Origin: Chloroflexia bacterium SDU3-3
Lineage (GTDB): Bacteria > Chloroflexota > Chloroflexia > Chloroflexales > Roseiflexaceae
Assembly (NCBI GenBank): GCA_009268125.1
Contig: WBOU01000014.1
Coordinates: 1-64,000, forward strand
Direction of reading: 5' to 3'
DNA: 64,000 bases
The notes beneath the pieces are model-generated. The model was not told where the DNA came from. It was given only the letters and a program-made list of their open reading frames with translations, and ran no database searches. Every line of letters starts with the position of its first letter. Position 1 is the first letter of the stretch. The translations under genes and the position numbers were made by a program. Below, piece by piece: positions 26,105-34,936 of this stretch.

Positions 26105-27079
26105 TTACCTCCCTGTCACCAGTATGTTTGCGAAGTAGGCACCGCTCTCGGTGCGTGTGGCGAGGCCAGCGCGCCCAGCGGCGAGCGTGGTGTCGCTGGT
26201 GGTGCCTAGCGTCACGCCGTCGACAAGGGCGGTGAGGGTGCTACCTTGGGTGGAAAGCGTGATGGTATGCCATGTATCTTGGCTGAGCGGTGGCCCCTCG
26301 AATCGGGCCAGAGCGGTTGCTTTTTCGTCGATGACCTTCTCGATGATGTAGGTGCTGGTAGCGCTGTCTTTTTCGGGGGTGATGGCGCGCAGCCGATAGT
26401 AGCTGTGGTCCGCGTAGCGCGCGATCACGCCTACCTCGCGGGTCTGGTGCGGCATGGCGCTGGCGGTGACGCTGACATCGGCCCAGGCCGGGTCGCCGGT
26501 GACAAGGCCGGTCGGGTCGCCGGTGTCGTCCATCCCATCCAGCCCCAGCTGCACCAGGTTGCCCTCGCGGATCTGCCAGAGCGCCGTGCCGTTGGGGTTC
26601 TTCGGGCCTACGATCTCCCACCCGTCGAGCGAGGAGAGCTGGCTGAAGTTGGCCGTGAGCAGGGTGCGCTCGTTGGCACGCGGCGCGGCAGCGGGGGCCT
26701 GCTGGCTGGGTGCGTAGGGCTGGCCAGCGGCGGGCGTGATCGCGTGGCCGTCGGCCCCCACGAGGATGCCGAGCTGGCCTGCGGCCATCTTCAGGTTGCC
26801 GTTGGCCTCTTCGTAGAGGCCCTTGTTGGCCAGTTCGACCGCCGAGTCGCGGAGCTTCTGGGCGACGGTGGTATCTTTACCCTGGTTTTTTGCGGCGGCC
26901 AGCGCTGAATCAACATTGGCCAGGAGCGATGGGTCGAGCGCGGTTCCTTGGTTAGGTCGTTCATCCGCCACCGAGCCGCTCTGGCTTTGTGCGACAGGGG
27001 CGGATGCGCAGCTGCTTAGGGCGATGCTGCTGGCGATAAGAATGCCTACTGCGATGCTTGGTTGCCATAACCTTGCCAT
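26105..27079 (-). CDS. Lipoprotein with LamG/DUF1080-like C-terminal domain (paralog A)
   Basis: A 324-residue lipoprotein: signal peptide ending SSIALSSCAS, with Cys24 the predicted lipid site. A helical N-terminal section follows (QGTALDPSLLANVDSALAAA, then LRDSAVELANKGLYEEANGNLKMAAG split here), then a Pro/Ala linker and a C-terminal jelly-roll-like domain of about 180 residues (DGWEIVGPKN, LWQIREGNLVQLG, WHTITLSTQGSTLTALVDG) resembling concanavalin-like sugar-binding or DUF1080 modules. The frame opens at 27184, but ATG 27079 has GCGGAGG ahead and starts at the signal peptide. It shares SGSVADERPNQGT and its whole layout with the lipoprotein at 32244-33209. Coupled to the propeller gene downstream. 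Confidence 0.82.
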   Translation of the reverse strand: MARLWQPSIAVGILIASSIALSSCASAPVAQSQSGSVADERPNQGTALDPSLLANVDSALAAAKNQGKDTTVAQKLRDSAVELANKGLYEEANGNLKMAAGQLGILVGADGHAITPAAGQPYAPSQQAPAAAPRANERTLLTANFSQLSSLDGWEIVGPKNPNGTALWQIREGNLVQLGLDGMDDTGDPTGLVTGDPAWADVSVTASAMPHQTREVGVIARYADHSYYRLRAITPEKDSATSTYIIEKVIDEKATALARFEGPPLSQDTWHTITLSTQGSTLTALVDGVTLGTTSDTTLAAGRAGLATRTESGAYFANILVTGR

Positions 27080-27352
27080 TCCAACCTCCGCTCTATCCAT
27101 GATGGAATCTATCATAATCGATTTAGCGATCGAGGTATAGCATAGCACATATCTTTTTACATACTCTTTACTAAATAGCAGCAAACAGCGGCCAATTTTG
27201 CTGCTTTGGCGAGGTATTGGGCATCTGGATGCGGGGCTGGGAGTGAGGTGAATGGTCGTAGGTGCTGTATTTCTAGGACTTTGGAACTATTCTGGTGGGT
27301 GGGCTTTGGCCCAAAGCTCCTTGGCAGTGGGATGCTATGGGGCACCCCACCG

Positions 27353-27391
27353 CCAAAAAAAGCCGCAGGGGGCACAAGCTGTGCCCCCTGC
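27353..27391 (-). terminator. Rho-independent terminator for propeller gene 2; rest of the 327-bp gap otherwise empty
   Basis: Perfect 12-bp stem, GCAGGGGGCACA (27365-27376) with TGTGCCCCCTGC (27380-27391), followed on the minus strand by a run of seven T. The remaining intergenic DNA (27080-27352) carries an extended -10-like TGCTATGCT near 27139-27147 on the minus strand, a possible lipoprotein promoter, and no gene. Confidence 0.85.
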
Positions 27392-27405
27392 ATGCCGTGG
27401 GATGG

Positions 27406-29679
27406 CTATTTGCTGATGCTGGGCAGGAAGTTTTTGGGGATCTGGTAGCCAGTGTCAAGCGTAACTGGCTCGGATATCAGCGTTTTGCTTGAAGGGTTCC
27501 CTGCCCCGTCGAGGAATTTTATATAGACATAATATGTACCCTCGTAGTGCGTAAGATCTCCCCCATCCTGCCCGGTTGCTAGGCTCAGATCGAGGTCGAA
27601 GCTGGCGGAGGGCTGTGGCACCGCGATAGCAGCCCACTGCAGCGGGCTATCTTGGCTATTGATCTGATCCTCGCTATAGAGCTGCGGGCTGACCGTGGCC
27701 CAGACACCCCAAAAGGGCTTGCCGGTAGCCGCTTGGTAGATCGTATCGAGCACATCCACATTGTGAAACTGCAGGTGTTGGATGATATTGTTGCTGCCGT
27801 CGATGCTGAGGCTGCCTGACCGGTACTGCGGCGCGCCAGCGCCTTCGCTGTCGTTAGGGCTACGAGGATCATAGGTGAAGCTCATGGTCTGGCTGATAGT
27901 GTTCTGCAGCGAATCTCTTATCTGGATGGGGATCTGCTGCTGCCCAAGTGTAGTGAGGTCGACTAAGGCGGTGCGCGCCACCGCAGCGGCATCTGCTGGC
28001 CAGCTTTCCTGCCTGCCGCCGATGCTGAAGCTCTGCAGTGCCGAGCAGTCGCCGCTGTCGCTGATCTGCACATTGATCACCGACTCACGCGTGAAAGCGC
28101 TATCGCCGCCCTGTGCGCCTTGCACATAGCGGGCCAGCCCAGCCGACCCATGGGGGTTGGCGAGCGTGGCGCTGGCCTGCACCGCACCGTCGTAGGTGAT
28201 GCTGGCGCTGGCCACGCTCGTATCGATGGCGTCGCTATTGCGCACCTGGGCATACAGCGCCAGCGTGCTGCAGCTGGCGGCACTGCTGGGCAGCGCGATG
28301 CTGAGCGGGCTGGTGTAGGGCTGCCAGCCGCCCGAGTCGCTGCTGGTGTCGCTGGGGGCCGCGCCCCATTTCCAGCGCACCTGGGTGGGGTTGCCAGCCA
28401 GATTGGCGAAGCTCACGCTCACGCTGGGGGCGCTGGTGCTGCCCGCGCCGAACACCGGGTCGGCGTTGATCGCCTGCGGGAGGGGGCCAAAATGGTAGCG
28501 GGCGTAGACGATCTCATCTTCGTCATTGGCCCCGATGATGCCCTGCTGATAGGCGATATGGGCTTTCAGGTTGCCCTGCGCCGTGCCTACGATGACCGGG
28601 CGGTAGTCGCGCCGCCCGCTAGAGATCGCCTGGCTTACCCAGACGCTCTGGGCTGGCAGTTTGCTCAGCAGGATAATACGGCGCTCGTTGCCAGTGATCG
28701 GCTTGGAGTACCCCGCGTAGAGCGACCCAGCTTCATCTAGGCCGATGCTGGGCGAATACTGCATGTCGCCGTTCATTATCTCCAGCGGGGTGTAGTTTTC
28801 CCAGCCTGCGTCGGGCCTGCGCGAGGCGTAGAACACCGCCCACTGCTGCGGCGACTCGCTGAGCCTTCTGCGGAACACCACATGCTGCACGTTGTCTTTG
28901 TCGATAGCGATCGTGGGGTCTTGATCAAAGAGCTTATTGTTGTTTGTCGTGATCTTGCTGGTCTGGAACGATGATCCATTCCAGTCGGCCACGAAGATGT
29001 CGCCTTTCTGGCTATTAGCCTCGATCACATACCAGACGACGTGGGGGATGCCGTCGCTTCCGATCGCTATATCAATGCCGATCATGTTGGCGGGATATTT
29101 GGCCACCACGCCATCGGCGCTGCCGCTGCTCCACGATGCCCCGTGGGTGTCGGAGTACCTGAAGCCGATACGGTGCCCGCTGGTCTCGCGCCAGATGATC
29201 CAGATCCGGCCATTGGGGGCCACCGCGATGCGCGATGGGTTGGGATAATCGTCGCTTCCAACCCTCACTGCGCCCTGCCAGCCTGCTCCGGCGGGTTTGT
29301 ACTGATAGTAGATGTTATTATCGGTAGTGTAGGTGAGGTGGAGGTTGCCTGCAGCGTCGGCGGCGATATCGGGCGTCTGGGTCTTGGTGTTGCTGCCGGT
29401 CTTGGTGCTGCTGTCGCGGGCGGGCGGGGTATCGGGCGAGCCGATGGCGGTGCTGATCTTCTGGTCTTCGCGCTCGCCCCAGGTGATGCCGATGGTGTTG
29501 CCCGCATAGGTGATGGCGGGCGATTCTGACTGGTCGCCAGAGTTGGAGATAATCAGCGAGGTCTCAAGCTTGCTGTCGGCGGTGGCGGTGTGGGCTGCGG
29601 CGGGCAGAAAGCACGCGAGGGCGGTGGCGATGATGAGCTGCCGCCCAGCGTGGGCGCGGCGTGGCAATGGTCGCTTCAT
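27406..29679 (-). CDS. Secreted beta-propeller plus Ig-like protein (paralog 2)
   Basis: A 757-residue paralog of the proteins at 23816-26101 and 29976-32240, with the same order: signal peptide (ALACFLPAAAHTA), propeller blades (IAVAPNGRIWIIWRETSG, IAIGSDGIPHVVWYVIEA, IAIDKDNVQHVVFRRRL), then Ig-like region with VRWKWGAAPSDTSSDSGGW, a Cys pair and KFLDGAGNPSSKTLIS. It ends NFLPSISK. Unlike its two relatives it has no lipoprotein gene in front and starts with ATG rather than GTG; ATG 29679 (MKRPLPRRAHAG) is chosen over the open frame to 29727 because it begins the signal peptide. Has its own promoter region and terminator. Function unknown. Confidence 0.8.
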   Translation of the reverse strand: MKRPLPRRAHAGRQLIIATALACFLPAAAHTATADSKLETSLIISNSGDQSESPAITYAGNTIGITWGEREDQKISTAIGSPDTPPARDSSTKTGSNTKTQTPDIAADAAGNLHLTYTTDNNIYYQYKPAGAGWQGAVRVGSDDYPNPSRIAVAPNGRIWIIWRETSGHRIGFRYSDTHGASWSSGSADGVVAKYPANMIGIDIAIGSDGIPHVVWYVIEANSQKGDIFVADWNGSSFQTSKITTNNNKLFDQDPTIAIDKDNVQHVVFRRRLSESPQQWAVFYASRRPDAGWENYTPLEIMNGDMQYSPSIGLDEAGSLYAGYSKPITGNERRIILLSKLPAQSVWVSQAISSGRRDYRPVIVGTAQGNLKAHIAYQQGIIGANDEDEIVYARYHFGPLPQAINADPVFGAGSTSAPSVSVSFANLAGNPTQVRWKWGAAPSDTSSDSGGWQPYTSPLSIALPSSAASCSTLALYAQVRNSDAIDTSVASASITYDGAVQASATLANPHGSAGLARYVQGAQGGDSAFTRESVINVQISDSGDCSALQSFSIGGRQESWPADAAAVARTALVDLTTLGQQQIPIQIRDSLQNTISQTMSFTYDPRSPNDSEGAGAPQYRSGSLSIDGSNNIIQHLQFHNVDVLDTIYQAATGKPFWGVWATVSPQLYSEDQINSQDSPLQWAAIAVPQPSASFDLDLSLATGQDGGDLTHYEGTYYVYIKFLDGAGNPSSKTLISEPVTLDTGYQIPKNFLPSISK

Positions 29680-29849
29680 AGGGATCCTATGTGTTGGTAT
29701 GGTGGCATACAGCATCCATGCTGCCATGTGGATATTTAGTGCAATACGTGCCGTTTTAAGAATGAATATCGACCGTTATGTGCAGTTGAAAAAGGTATAT
29801 TGATGACATAGGGCGCTATGCTCTTTTAAATCATAGCCCATGCGGTAAA

Positions 29850-29877
29850 AATATAGCACAAATATCTAAAAGAGCAA
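29850..29877 (-). promoter_or_regulatory. Candidate promoter for propeller gene 2
   Basis: On the minus strand TTGCTC (29877-29872) and an extended -10 TGCTATATT (TATATT at 29855-29850), 16 bases apart, about 170 bases before the start codon. A related GATAT..TGTGCTAT sequence is upstream of the lipoprotein at 27079. Confidence 0.35.
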
Positions 29878-29904
29878 GCCACACAAAAGGGTGATTATTA
29901 TATT

Positions 29905-29951
29905 GCCCAACAAAAAAGAAATGGCGCTCCAAGGATTTCCCTTGGAGCGCC
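29905..29951 (-). terminator. Rho-independent terminator for propeller gene 3
   Basis: Stem GGCGCTCCAAGG (29923-29934) with CCTTGGAGCGCC (29940-29951), loop ATTTC. The minus strand continues into CATTTCTTTTTTG, a T-rich tract. Confidence 0.85.
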
Positions 29952-29975
29952 GTACTATCCAGTTATGGATGGATG

Positions 29976-32240
29976 CTACTTCGAGATGTTCGGCAGCGAA
30001 GTCTCAAGCAGCGCGGTGTTGGTGATCGTGAGCGGCTCGGAGACCAGGGTCTCCGCCGAGGGATTACCAGCGCCATCCAGGAACTTGACATAGATGTAGT
30101 TAGGGTTAGGGCCTGCGAGGTCGGCGATCGATCGGCCACTTGCGAGGCTATACTCGACGCTGAATGTCGCGCCGGGGTTGGGCACCCGCACCACTGTCCA
30201 CTGCATGTCGCTGGCGTTGATCGCCGTGTCGGTGCTGTGGTATACCTTGCTTGAGGCCACCCACACGCCCCAGAACGGCTTGCCCGTCGCGCTGCTGTAG
30301 AGCGTATCGGTCACATCCACGCCGCTGAAGTTCAGCCGCTGGAGGATGCCATCGCCGCTAGGCAGGGCCAGGGTACCGAGCGAGCGGACCGCCGGGGCGG
30401 TCTTGTCGTAGTAGTAGCTGGGCGTGTTGCTCAAGTTGTTACCTTGGTTGTCAGTAACCACGATAGGCACGCTCTTCTGGCCCTCGGCGGTGGTGTCGAC
30501 ATTGACCGTGGTGGTGGCCTGCGTCGCTCCGGTGGTCCAGTTAGTTGCGGCGTTGCCGTTCACCGAGTAGCTCTTCAGCCCCGCGCAGTCGCCCACATCC
30601 TCGATCCGCACCGCGATGTTGTTCGAGCGCGTGAAGCCCGTATCGCCCGATGTCGCACCCAGGTTGTAGGTGGATGTGCCATAGGCCATATTGGGGTTCA
30701 CGGCGGCGGCGCGGGCCTGCACCGCGTTATCGTACTTGATCGCATCGACGCCGGGCGTGCTGTCGGTCGAGGCATCGCTCTTGGCCTGCGCATACAGGAT
30801 CAGATCGGTGCAGGTGCTCGCGTTCGACGGCAGCGAGACGGTCATCGTGCTGTTGTAGGCCACCCAGCCACCCGAGTCGGTGCTGGCGTCGGTGGGGGCG
30901 CTGCCCCACTTCCAGCGCACCTGGGTCGGGTTGCCGGTCACGTTCTGGAAGGTAACGATCACGCTGTTCGAGTTGGTGATCTCCGCGCCGTTGTTGATGG
31001 TGATATCGGCGTTGACCGGAGGGATCGGCGTGGCCGTGGGGGTTGCGCTACCGAAGCTGTAGCGCAGATAGCGGATCTCGGCCTCGTCGGCCTTATCTTC
31101 CTTCTGGTAGGCGATATGGGCCTCGATGCCGGTATCGGTGGTACCCACGATCGCGGGCCGGTAGTCCCACCGGCTATCCGAGACCGCCTGGTTCGACCAG
31201 TTTGCGCTGTTCGAGGGCTTGGAGAGCAGTGCGATATGGCGTCGGCTGCTGCTGGTTGGGTCGGAGTAGCCGACGTAGATCGAGCCGTTTTTGTCGGTGC
31301 CGATGCCCGGCGAATACTTGGCGTCGCCGTTGGTGGTGGCCAACGTGGTGAAGTCGGACCAGCCGCTGCCGGTGTTGCGGCGGGCGTACATGATCGCCCA
31401 CTTTGTGCCGGTGTCGTTCAGCTGCTTGCGCCAGCTTAGGTGCTGAACGTTGTTGCCATCCACCGCGATCACGGGGTCGGCATCATACAGCGTGGAGCCG
31501 TCGCTGGTGACGCGGCCGGTGGTGAAGCCCGAGCCGTTCCAGTCGCCGTAGCGGATCTCGCCTTTGTAGCTGCCGCTGGAGCGCACATACCACACGGCGT
31601 GGGGGATGTTGTCGCTGCCCACGGCGATATCAAACATATACATGTTGCCGCTATCGCTGGCGATCGTGCTGCCCGACCAGTTGCTGCCCCCGTCGGTGGA
31701 GTAGCGGAAGCGGATGCGCGAGCCGTCGGTGTCGCGCCAGATCACCCAGATAGTGCCGTTCGGGGCCACCGCCATGCGCACCGGGTTGGGGAAGGAGTCG
31801 CTGGCGACCTTGCGGCTGCCCGACCAGCTCCCGCCCGCCGTCTTGTTGCGATAGTAGATGGTATCGCCTGATGCGTAGGCTAGGTGTTTGGTGCCGCCGC
31901 CATCCATAGCGATATCGGCCCATTGAAACTGGGTATTCGTGCCCGACTTGAATGAGCCACTCTCGCCGAAATTCCCGTCGATATTGGCCCCGGCCACCTT
32001 CACGGTGCTGTTCTCGCGCTCGCCCCAGGTGATGGCCAGGCCGCCACCGCCGGTTGCGATCGAGGGGGCCTCGGACTGGTCGCTTGAGCTAGAGATGTTC
32101 TGACTGGCCTGCTGTGAGCCATCGGCCAGGGCGGTATGCTGAAGGGCCAGCGGCAGCGGGAGCAGCACACCAGTGATCGCCGTGGCGACGATCAGGCTGC
32201 CGTAGCGCCGCATGGTCTGTGAAGTCAAAAACCTGCGCAC
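29976..32240 (-). CDS. Secreted beta-propeller plus Ig-like protein (paralog 3)
   Basis: A 754-residue exported protein, closest in layout to the paralog at 23816-26101. Signal peptide (ATAITGVLLPLPLALQHTALA), propeller blades (MAVAPNGTIWVIWRDTDGSR, IAVGSDNIPHAVWYVRSSG, IAVDGNNVQHLSWRKQL, IGTDKNGSIYVGYSDP), then PPVNADITINNGAEI and the Ig-like section VRWKWGSAPTDASTDSGGW with KFLDGAGNPSAETLVS; it ends SLPNISK. It starts at GTG 32240 with GGGAGGTAACTT ahead, three bases past the lipoprotein stop, exactly as in the other lipoprotein/propeller pair. The shared TVxVD..KSVPIVVTD segments suggest bacterial Ig domains. No enzyme motif recognised. Confidence 0.82.
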   Translation of the reverse strand: MRRFLTSQTMRRYGSLIVATAITGVLLPLPLALQHTALADGSQQASQNISSSSDQSEAPSIATGGGGLAITWGERENSTVKVAGANIDGNFGESGSFKSGTNTQFQWADIAMDGGGTKHLAYASGDTIYYRNKTAGGSWSGSRKVASDSFPNPVRMAVAPNGTIWVIWRDTDGSRIRFRYSTDGGSNWSGSTIASDSGNMYMFDIAVGSDNIPHAVWYVRSSGSYKGEIRYGDWNGSGFTTGRVTSDGSTLYDADPVIAVDGNNVQHLSWRKQLNDTGTKWAIMYARRNTGSGWSDFTTLATTNGDAKYSPGIGTDKNGSIYVGYSDPTSSSRRHIALLSKPSNSANWSNQAVSDSRWDYRPAIVGTTDTGIEAHIAYQKEDKADEAEIRYLRYSFGSATPTATPIPPVNADITINNGAEITNSNSVIVTFQNVTGNPTQVRWKWGSAPTDASTDSGGWVAYNSTMTVSLPSNASTCTDLILYAQAKSDASTDSTPGVDAIKYDNAVQARAAAVNPNMAYGTSTYNLGATSGDTGFTRSNNIAVRIEDVGDCAGLKSYSVNGNAATNWTTGATQATTTVNVDTTAEGQKSVPIVVTDNQGNNLSNTPSYYYDKTAPAVRSLGTLALPSGDGILQRLNFSGVDVTDTLYSSATGKPFWGVWVASSKVYHSTDTAINASDMQWTVVRVPNPGATFSVEYSLASGRSIADLAGPNPNYIYVKFLDGAGNPSAETLVSEPLTITNTALLETSLPNISK

Positions 32241-32243
32241 AAG

Positions 32244-33209
32244 TTACCTCCCTAGTACCTGAAGATGTGCGAACTGCGCGCCCGACATGGCCAGCGAGCT
32301 GACGCCCGCGCGCCCGGCGCTGAACGTGGCGTCGGTGGCGCTGCCCAGGGTGGTGCCATCCACCGTCGCGGTCAGCGTGTCGCCCACCACCGTCAGGCCA
32401 AGGGTGTGCCACACGCCTGCGCTCAGCTCGGCCCCGTCGAAGCTGGCGATCGGCGTGACCGCGCCATCCACCACTTTCTCAAGGATATAGTTGCCGCTGT
32501 TGGTGCCGGTGCCCAGCAGCCGGGCGCGGAAGCGGTAGTAGTTCTCGCCGTTCTGCTGGCGCGCGATCAGGCCCAGCTCTTTGGTATCGCTGCCCAGGGC
32601 CTGCACCGAGACCGTGTAGTCGGTCCAGGCGGTATCGCCGGTGACTAGGCCGGTCTGGTCGTCGCTGGTCACCACGCCGTCGATGCCGCGCTGGCGCAGG
32701 GTGCCATCGCGCACCTCCCACAGCGGCGTGCCCTCGCGGCTGGTCGGGCCGACCAGGGTCCAGGCGCTGATATCCGCATTGGAGTTGAAGGTGGGGGCGC
32801 TGAGCACCGTGTCGGTGGCGCGGGCCACCGGGGCCTGGGGCACCGCCGGGGTTGGCACGGCGGTCGGCACCGTCTCGCCGGCGGCGGTGGTGAGCACGCC
32901 CACCAGCGCGGCGGCGGTCTTCAGGTTGCCGTTGGCCTCCTCGAACAGGTTTTTGCTGGCCAGGTCCACCGCCGAGTCGCGCAGGGTCTGGGCCGCGCTG
33001 GTGTCCTCGCCGCGACTCTTGGCGGCGGCGATCGCAGTGTCCACCTGCTTGAGCAGGGTCTGGTCGAGGCTGGTGCCCTGGTTGGGCCGCTCATCGGCCA
33101 CCGAGCCGCTCTGGCTGTGGGCCGTCGGGGCCGTGGCGCACGCGCTGAGGCTCGCACCCATGGCGATCGCCACGATGCTGATGCCGAGCCACTGCACTGT
33201 CTTTTTCAT
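32244..33209 (-). CDS. Lipoprotein with LamG/DUF1080-like C-terminal domain (paralog B)
   Basis: A 321-residue lipoprotein, paralog of the one at 26105-27079. Signal peptide MKKTVQWLGISIVAIAMGAS leads to the lipobox LSAC (Cys24). A helical region (LLKQVDTAIAAAKSRGEDTS, LRDSAVDLASKNLFEEANGN) follows, then a Thr/Pro/Ala linker and a ~180-residue jelly-roll-like domain (ISAWTLVGPTSREGTPLWEV, WHTLGLTVVGDTLTATVDG). The start ATG 33209 is preceded by GAGGACTGA. Coupled to the propeller gene downstream. The helical N-terminal part could be a dimerisation or peptidoglycan-facing segment; the C-terminal domain probably binds carbohydrate. Both roles are inferred from fold resemblance. Confidence 0.83.
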   Translation of the reverse strand: MKKTVQWLGISIVAIAMGASLSACATAPTAHSQSGSVADERPNQGTSLDQTLLKQVDTAIAAAKSRGEDTSAAQTLRDSAVDLASKNLFEEANGNLKTAAALVGVLTTAAGETVPTAVPTPAVPQAPVARATDTVLSAPTFNSNADISAWTLVGPTSREGTPLWEVRDGTLRQRGIDGVVTSDDQTGLVTGDTAWTDYTVSVQALGSDTKELGLIARQQNGENYYRFRARLLGTGTNSGNYILEKVVDGAVTPIASFDGAELSAGVWHTLGLTVVGDTLTATVDGTTLGSATDATFSAGRAGVSSLAMSGAQFAHLQVLGR

Positions 33210-33317
33210 TCAGTCCTCCATAGAAACTGTTTCTCCAAGGTGCGCACAAAAGCACACTTGGCAGCTTCCCTTTCTTACCCATTCCTGAAATGGTGCGTGA
33301 TCTCTGAACGGGCAGGT

Positions 33318-33327
33318 ACTATACCAC
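33318..33327 (-). promoter_or_regulatory. Candidate extended -10 promoter for the lipoprotein/propeller operon
   Basis: On the minus strand TGTGG then TATAGT (33323-33318) forms an extended -10; a TTGACA-like hexamer lies too close to serve as a normal -35. About 110 bases before the lipoprotein start. Confidence 0.35.
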
Positions 33328-33402
33328 AGTTTGTCAAACACGCGACGCGGCGTTGATGAGTATCGTTATGTGCTTGTGCAAATTGTGCGAAAGGGCATAC
33401 CA

Positions 33403-34659
33403 CTAGCTATGACGTACAAGCCCCGCATATTGTTCCAGCAATTCGGCGGCAATTTTGGCCGATCGAAACTGCTCGGCCATGGCCGGGCCGCTGGCCGCCA
33501 GCGCTTGGTAGCGGCGCTCGTTGGTGAAGAGGATGCGCAGCGCCGAGGCGATCGCCTCGCCCGAGCGCGGCTCGACCACGAGGCCGTAGCCGTGCTCTAC
33601 CATGTATTCGCTGATGCCGGTGGTGTAGGTGACGACCGAGGGGGTGGCCACGGCGGCGGCCTCGATGGCCACGCGGTTGAGCGCCTCGGAGACCGAGGGC
33701 ACCACCACCGCATCCGACCCGGCGTAGTACTCGCGTACCTGCTCGTGGGGCACCAGCCCGATCTGGATGACGCGGTCGGCGACGCCCAGCTGGCTGGCCA
33801 GCTGCCCCAGGTAGGCACCGTAGTCACCGAAGCGCTCGGTGGTGCGGTTGGGGCCTGCGATCAGGAATACGGCGTTTGGCACATCGCGCAGCAGTTCGGG
33901 CGCGGCGCGCACCAAAAACTCCACGCCCTTGAAGGGGTGCAGCCGTGAGAGGCTGAGCACGATCTTGGCGTCCTCGGGCAGGCTGTGGCGGGCCAGCAGC
34001 GCCGCACGCGACTGGGCCTTGAAGATCGGCAGGGGCGCGCTGTCGGGGGCGAACTCGCCGTCGGTGATATTGTAGGGGATGGCTTTGGCCTTCTCGGGCG
34101 GGCAGCCCAGCGCGATGGCCTGGCGCTGGATCTTGCGTGAGTCGGCGCGGGCCAGTGCGGCCTTCTGCCACACCAGCTTGAGCAGCGCCCGCACGCGCGG
34201 GAAGCGGGCGTAGCCGTAGTCGAACTCCGGCTCGGCCATCACATCGGCCCCTGGCAGTGTGACGGCAAAGGGCGGGTGCAGACTCTCGGGCAGCAGCGCG
34301 GCGGCGGCGGCCACAGGGTAGGCCGTCTCCACATGGGCGAAGTCGTAGCGGCGGGTCTCCAGAAACTGCCGGTACATGTGGATCATGCTGGGCATGTAGG
34401 GGTAGTGGGCCAGCGGCGCGGCCAGCCGATTCACGCCCTTCTCGAACTTGGCCACGCCCAGCGGCTGGCGGTATACGGGGATGCCGTCGATGATCTCGTG
34501 CTCGGGGGCGCGGATGGAGGCGTCGAAGCTGAGGACGTCGACGTCGATATCGGCCTGCTGCCAGCAGTGGATGATCTCGGTGTGGATCTGGTTGCCCATC
34601 AGGTCGCGGGCGTAGCGGGGGATGACGTAGAGCAGACGTTTCACGAGCGGTGCCGCCAT
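33403..34659 (-). CDS. Glycosyltransferase family 4 protein
   Basis: A 418-residue GT-B glycosyltransferase. The donor-domain signals are KIVLSLSRLHPFKGVEFLVR, then VFLIAGPN, VIQIGLVPHEQVREYYAGSD and VVVPSVSEALNRVAIEAAAV, where the conserved Glu-x7-Glu pair lies (SEALNRVAIE). Start ATG 34659 (MAAPLVKRLLYVIPRY); a GTG five codons later is possible. No signal sequence, cytoplasmic face of the membrane. It is separated from the next minus-strand glycosyltransferase by 277 bases without a gene, so it likely has its own promoter. Confidence 0.88.
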   Translation of the reverse strand: MAAPLVKRLLYVIPRYARDLMGNQIHTEIIHCWQQADIDVDVLSFDASIRAPEHEIIDGIPVYRQPLGVAKFEKGVNRLAAPLAHYPYMPSMIHMYRQFLETRRYDFAHVETAYPVAAAAALLPESLHPPFAVTLPGADVMAEPEFDYGYARFPRVRALLKLVWQKAALARADSRKIQRQAIALGCPPEKAKAIPYNITDGEFAPDSAPLPIFKAQSRAALLARHSLPEDAKIVLSLSRLHPFKGVEFLVRAAPELLRDVPNAVFLIAGPNRTTERFGDYGAYLGQLASQLGVADRVIQIGLVPHEQVREYYAGSDAVVVPSVSEALNRVAIEAAAVATPSVVTYTTGISEYMVEHGYGLVVEPRSGEAIASALRILFTNERRYQALAASGPAMAEQFRSAKIAAELLEQYAGLVRHS

Positions 34660-34936
34660 TCTGTTTCAGATGCCCAGGTGGCGTGGCGAGCGGGTAGATC
34701 GGATCGGTAATTCATAGCTGTTGCGTGGCTGCTCCTGTGCAGCGGTTTTGGCCACATCTGGTGCCATAGGTGTTTGATGATGCTTTGTAGGCCCATAGTA
34801 GCATTGTTTCCTGAAACCGTCATATCCTGATACAAATGCACTATCCTAGGTAGTAGGTTAGGCATGAATTATGAGCATATCCTCTCATTCATTTATTAGC
34901 TAGATCGCCCGGATCAGCGGCGCTTTGTTGGCGGGC
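34660..34936. other. Intergenic region, 277 bp
   Basis: Moderately AT-rich with no supported gene. It should contain the promoter of the minus-strand glycosyltransferase at 33403-34659; I see no clear hexamer pair. Confidence 0.4.
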
